DNA of 33,906 bases from Ga0077536 sp943370145 (GTDB lineage: Bacteria > Pseudomonadota > Gammaproteobacteria > Ga0077536), in NCBI GenBank assembly GCA_943370145.1, contig CALRPY020000046.1, forward strand, positions 1-33,906, read 5' to 3'. The notes beneath the pieces were generated by a model. The model made no database searches. It saw only the letters and a program-made list of their open reading frames with translations, and had not been told where the DNA came from. Shown here piece by piece: positions 31,708 to 33,906 of this stretch. Position 1 is the first letter of the stretch. Each line of letters starts with the position of its first letter. Position numbers and translations under genes: made by a program.

Positions 31708-33435
31708 ATGAATGATCCACGCAAGACCTGCCTGCGCATCTGCATCGCCGCCGCACTGGCTGCGATCACCGTGAGCGCCACGGCAGCGGACAAGGAAGCC
31801 GCCACCACCCACAAGCACTACGCCGACGCCCCGGCCGCCGCACAGCCCGGGCCGAACGGTGAACTCGCGCCCCGGCTGCAGAACCTCGGGGACCACGTCT
31901 TTCCGGCCAGCACGCAGAACGCCGACGCGCAGAAGTTCGTCAACCAGGGGCTCAATCTGGCCTACGCATTCAACCACGCGGAAGCGCGTCGCGCGTTTCG
32001 TGAGGCGGCGCGTCTCGACCCGTCGCTCGCGATCGCCTACTGGGGTCAGGCCCTGGTGCTGGGGCCGAACATCAACGCGATGATGGAGCCGAACGAAGAG
32101 CCGCACGCGCTCGAGATGGTGCGCAAGGCGCAGTCGCTGGCGGCAACCGCGAGCCCGCGCGAACAGGCATTGATCGAAGCCCTGGCGACGCGTTACTCCG
32201 GCAGCGCGGACCAGCGCAAGGCCAACGACCAGGCCTATGCCGCCGCGATGCGCAAGGTGCACCAGCGTTTCCCGGAGGACCTCGACATCGCGACGCTGTA
32301 CGTCGAGTCCATGATGGACCTGCGGCCCTGGGGTTACTGGATGCCGGACGGCCAGCCCCATGAAGGCACCGCCGAAATCGTCGCGCTGGTCGAAGACGTC
32401 CTGCGCCGCGATCCGAAGCATCCCGGCGCGCTGCATCTCCACATCCACCTGCTCGAGCCGACCCCAACCCCCGAACGCGCCGAACGCTCGGCCGACACCC
32501 TGCAGCACCTGATGCCGGCGGCCGGCCACATGGTCCACATGCCGTCACACATCTACCAGCGCGTGGGGCGTTACGCGGACGCCATCGAGAGCAACAGGCT
32601 CGCCATCGCCGCCGACGAGGACTACATCACGCAGTGCCGGGCGCAGGGCCTCTACCCCATGGCCTACTACCCGCACAACATCCATTTCCTGTGGTTCGCC
32701 GCGATGTACGACGGCCAGCAGGATCTCGCGCGCGAGGCCGGCCGCAAGGTCGCGAGCAAGATCGACGACGCGACGCTGGAAAAGATGCCGATGCTCGCCG
32801 CCTTCCGCGTCGTGCCTTACTGGACGCTGGTGCGCTTCGGCCAATGGGAAGAGATCCTCGAGGAGCCGGCGCCGCCGGCCTCCTCGGCCTTCCTCACTGG
32901 CGCCTGGCACTACGTCCGGGGCCAGGCCTACACCGCGACCGGGCGCCTCGCGGAAGCGAAGGCGGAACTCGCCGCGCTCGAGAAAATCATGCTGGAGCCC
33001 TCGCTGGACCAGAACCTGTTCTCGCCCAACACGGGCCGCTCAATCCTGAACGTCGCGGTGCCTTCGCTCGCCGGCGACATCGCGGCGGCGGAAGGGCGCC
33101 ATGACGATGCGGTCAACCTGCTCGAAAAGGCCGTGCGCGTCGAGGATGCGCTGGTCTACACGGAGCCTTCGGAATGGGCCTACCCGCCGCGCCATGCGCT
33201 GGGCACGGTGCTGCTCGCCGCCGGGCGGCCGGCCGAGGCCGAAACGGTGTTCTGGCAGGATCTCCGCAAGAACCGCGACAACGGCTGGGCGCTGAGCGGC
33301 CTGGCGCAGGCGCTGCGCGCGCAGAAGAAGGATGCGCTCGCGGCCACCGTGGAGGCGCGCCTCGAGAAGGCCTGGGCGCGGTCGTCCGTGAAGCTCGCGG
33401 CCGCCCGCATCGGGCCCACGGTGGCGGCCAGGTAG
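31708..33435 (+). CDS. Secreted TPR-repeat protein
   Basis: A 575-residue protein with a signal peptide (cleavage near residue 26, ATA) and many helical TPR-like repeats. The first clear repeat is QKFVNQGLNLAYAFNHAEARRAFREAARLDPSLAIAYWGQALVLG (about 68-112). Others include the regions around HIHLLEPTPTPERAERSADTL and AWHYVRGQAYTATGRLAEAKAELAAL. It is likely a periplasmic scaffold; no catalytic motif is seen. The ATG at 31708 has CAGGAGA eight bases upstream, and the longer open frame upstream has no signal peptide. A 153-bp gap with an AT-rich GAATTATGCT stretch near 31597-31606 suggests its own promoter. Confidence 0.85.
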   Translation: MNDPRKTCLRICIAAALAAITVSATAADKEAATTHKHYADAPAAAQPGPNGELAPRLQNLGDHVFPASTQNADAQKFVNQGLNLAYAFNHAEARRAFREAARLDPSLAIAYWGQALVLGPNINAMMEPNEEPHALEMVRKAQSLAATASPREQALIEALATRYSGSADQRKANDQAYAAAMRKVHQRFPEDLDIATLYVESMMDLRPWGYWMPDGQPHEGTAEIVALVEDVLRRDPKHPGALHLHIHLLEPTPTPERAERSADTLQHLMPAAGHMVHMPSHIYQRVGRYADAIESNRLAIAADEDYITQCRAQGLYPMAYYPHNIHFLWFAAMYDGQQDLAREAGRKVASKIDDATLEKMPMLAAFRVVPYWTLVRFGQWEEILEEPAPPASSAFLTGAWHYVRGQAYTATGRLAEAKAELAALEKIMLEPSLDQNLFSPNTGRSILNVAVPSLAGDIAAAEGRHDDAVNLLEKAVRVEDALVYTEPSEWAYPPRHALGTVLLAAGRPAEAETVFWQDLRKNRDNGWALSGLAQALRAQKKDALAATVEARLEKAWARSSVKLAAARIGPTVAAR

Positions 33436-33444
33436 ACAACCCCT

Positions 33445-33470
33445 GAACCCTTCGCCCGGGCGAGGGGTTC
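33445..33470 (+). terminator. Hairpin directly after the TPR gene
   Basis: A 26-base near-perfect palindrome begins nine bases after the stop codon. Arms GAACCCTTCGCCC and GGGCGAGGGGTTC pair with one T-G wobble. It is stable, but no T-tract follows; it adjoins a second hairpin at 33471-33493. Confidence 0.5.
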
Positions 33471-33493
33471 ACCTCTCCCGCCCCGGGAGAGGT
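33471..33493. repeat. ACCTCTCCCG/CGGGAGAGGT hairpin, second copy of a shared repeat
   Basis: Perfect ten-base arms with a three-base loop. The same stem core stands at 25660-25681, also just past an operon end. A left half-copy (CCTCTCCCG) recurs at 33577-33585. This supports a dispersed repeat family. Confidence 0.65.
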
Positions 33494-33504
33494 CGACGCC
33501 GAAG

Positions 33505-33570
33505 GCGGCGCGGGTGAGGGTGACGCCCGCCGGCGCTGCGCCACGCTGAAGCGACCCTCACCCGCGCCGC
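33505..33570. repeat. Inverted repeat with 17-base perfect arms
   Basis: The left arm (33505-33521, GCGGCGCGGGTGAGGGT) and right arm (33554-33570) are exact reverse complements with a 32-base spacer. Outside them, CGGGAGAGG (33484-33492) and CCTCTCCCG (33577-33585) also pair, so 33484-33585 can fold as one large imperfect stem. Confidence 0.7.
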
Positions 33571-33730
33571 GCGCGGCCTCTCCCGGAACGGGCTGTCTCT
33601 TGGTCACATTCGGACGCGGGTGCCCGCGTCCACGTGCTGCTGGGCCACAGAGAACGCCGAGATTAGACGAGTGGGGCTGAGCCAGCGGTCGACGGCATGG
33701 CCATTGCCCGGACCACGCTCGAAAATGCGA

Positions 33731-33826
33731 CTTCTCCATGTCCTCCGTGCTCTCCGTGGTGAAACCCGGCGTTGCCACGGCAACAGGCGCCGAATTTTGA
33801 CCAAGAGCACGGAGGACACGGAGAAG
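33731..33826. repeat. Inverted repeat with 22-base arms (CCTCCGTGCTC type)
   Basis: Arms 33731-33752 and 33805-33826 are reverse complements with one mismatch and a 52-base spacer. The spacer itself contains a GTTGCC/GGCAAC mini-hairpin at 33771-33784. CACGGAGGACACGGAG-type repeats are, from memory, widespread in proteobacterial intergenic DNA. Confidence 0.65.
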
Positions 33827-33906
33827 AACGGTGAATGGCGGAATGCGCCTCTGCCGTGGCAATGCCGGCCGGGCGGCACCTGTCCACCCGATCCTCTCGG
33901 TGTTCT

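Larger units (their letters stand above)
33436..33906. other. 471-bp non-coding region rich in inverted repeats
   Basis: No credible gene is present at this right edge. From left to right it contains two hairpins directly after the TPR gene (33445-33470 and 33471-33493), a 17-base inverted repeat (33505-33521 and 33554-33570) and a 22-base inverted repeat (33731-33752 and 33805-33826). The density of long palindromes is much higher than elsewhere in the window. Confidence 0.7.

Noticed and set aside
33113..33862. Minus-strand open frame across the repeat region at the right edge
   Set aside because: It runs through the hairpins and the antisense of the TPR gene, and its translation is low-complexity Arg/Pro/Ala sequence.
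33436..33906. CRISPR array or attachment site at the repeat-rich right edge
   Set aside because: The repeats are inverted and unlike each other, with no regular direct repeat-spacer pattern, no cas gene and no tRNA or integrase.

Overview
The window is GC-rich bacterial DNA with 29 protein-coding genes packed tightly in four same-strand blocks. No rRNA, tRNA, CRISPR array or insertion sequence is visible. Secreted DUF1329 proteins, an exported protein with a PLPA-type (PEP-CTERM-like) sorting tail and a Sel1-type probable lipoprotein point to a Gram-negative proteobacterium, probably a gammaproteobacterium. This assignment is inference, because no rRNA or conserved informational gene is present.

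Layout. (1) 223-9110, minus strand: two LLM flavin/F420 oxidoreductases, a Sel1 protein, three tandem DUF1329 proteins, another LLM oxidoreductase, and an exported Hcp-like protein. (2) 9388-15579, minus strand: a coenzyme F420 biosynthesis operon in transcription order cofE, cofD, cofC, fbiC, followed by a CaiB/BaiF CoA-transferase. (3) 15860-25612, plus strand and divergent from cofE: nine tightly spaced genes for acyl-CoA breakdown. They are an MFE-2-like SDR, an Mcd-like acyl-CoA dehydrogenase, two hydratase-2 (MaoC) proteins, a CoA-transferase, an ACAD10/11-type phosphotransferase, an overlapping pair of acyl-CoA dehydrogenases resembling the FadE29/FadE28 (ChsE2/ChsE1) arrangement of steroid degraders, and an atypical crotonase. 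(4) 25827-29545, minus strand: SDR, LLM oxidoreductase and Baeyer-Villiger monooxygenase. (5) 29713-33435, plus strand: GFA-type zinc protein, DUF2721 membrane protein, NTF2-like protein, ArsN2-type acetyltransferase and a secreted TPR protein.

How it fits together (inference). The cell makes F420 beside a set of LLM oxidoreductases that could use F420 or FMN. Alcohol dehydrogenase, BVMO and LLM enzymes could oxidise and open a cyclic or branched hydrophobic compound such as a steroid, terpenoid or alicyclic. The acyl-CoA operon would shorten the resulting acid. The DUF1329 proteins often accompany uptake of hydrophobic substrates. No CoA ligase, thiolase, transporter or transcription factor is seen, so the pathway must rely on other loci.

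Intergenic regions hold several strong hairpins: a 37-bp palindrome at the left edge, a shared CCTCTCCCG/CGGGAGAGG hairpin at two operon ends, and a cluster of long inverted repeats after the last gene. These look like dispersed REP-like repeats or terminators.
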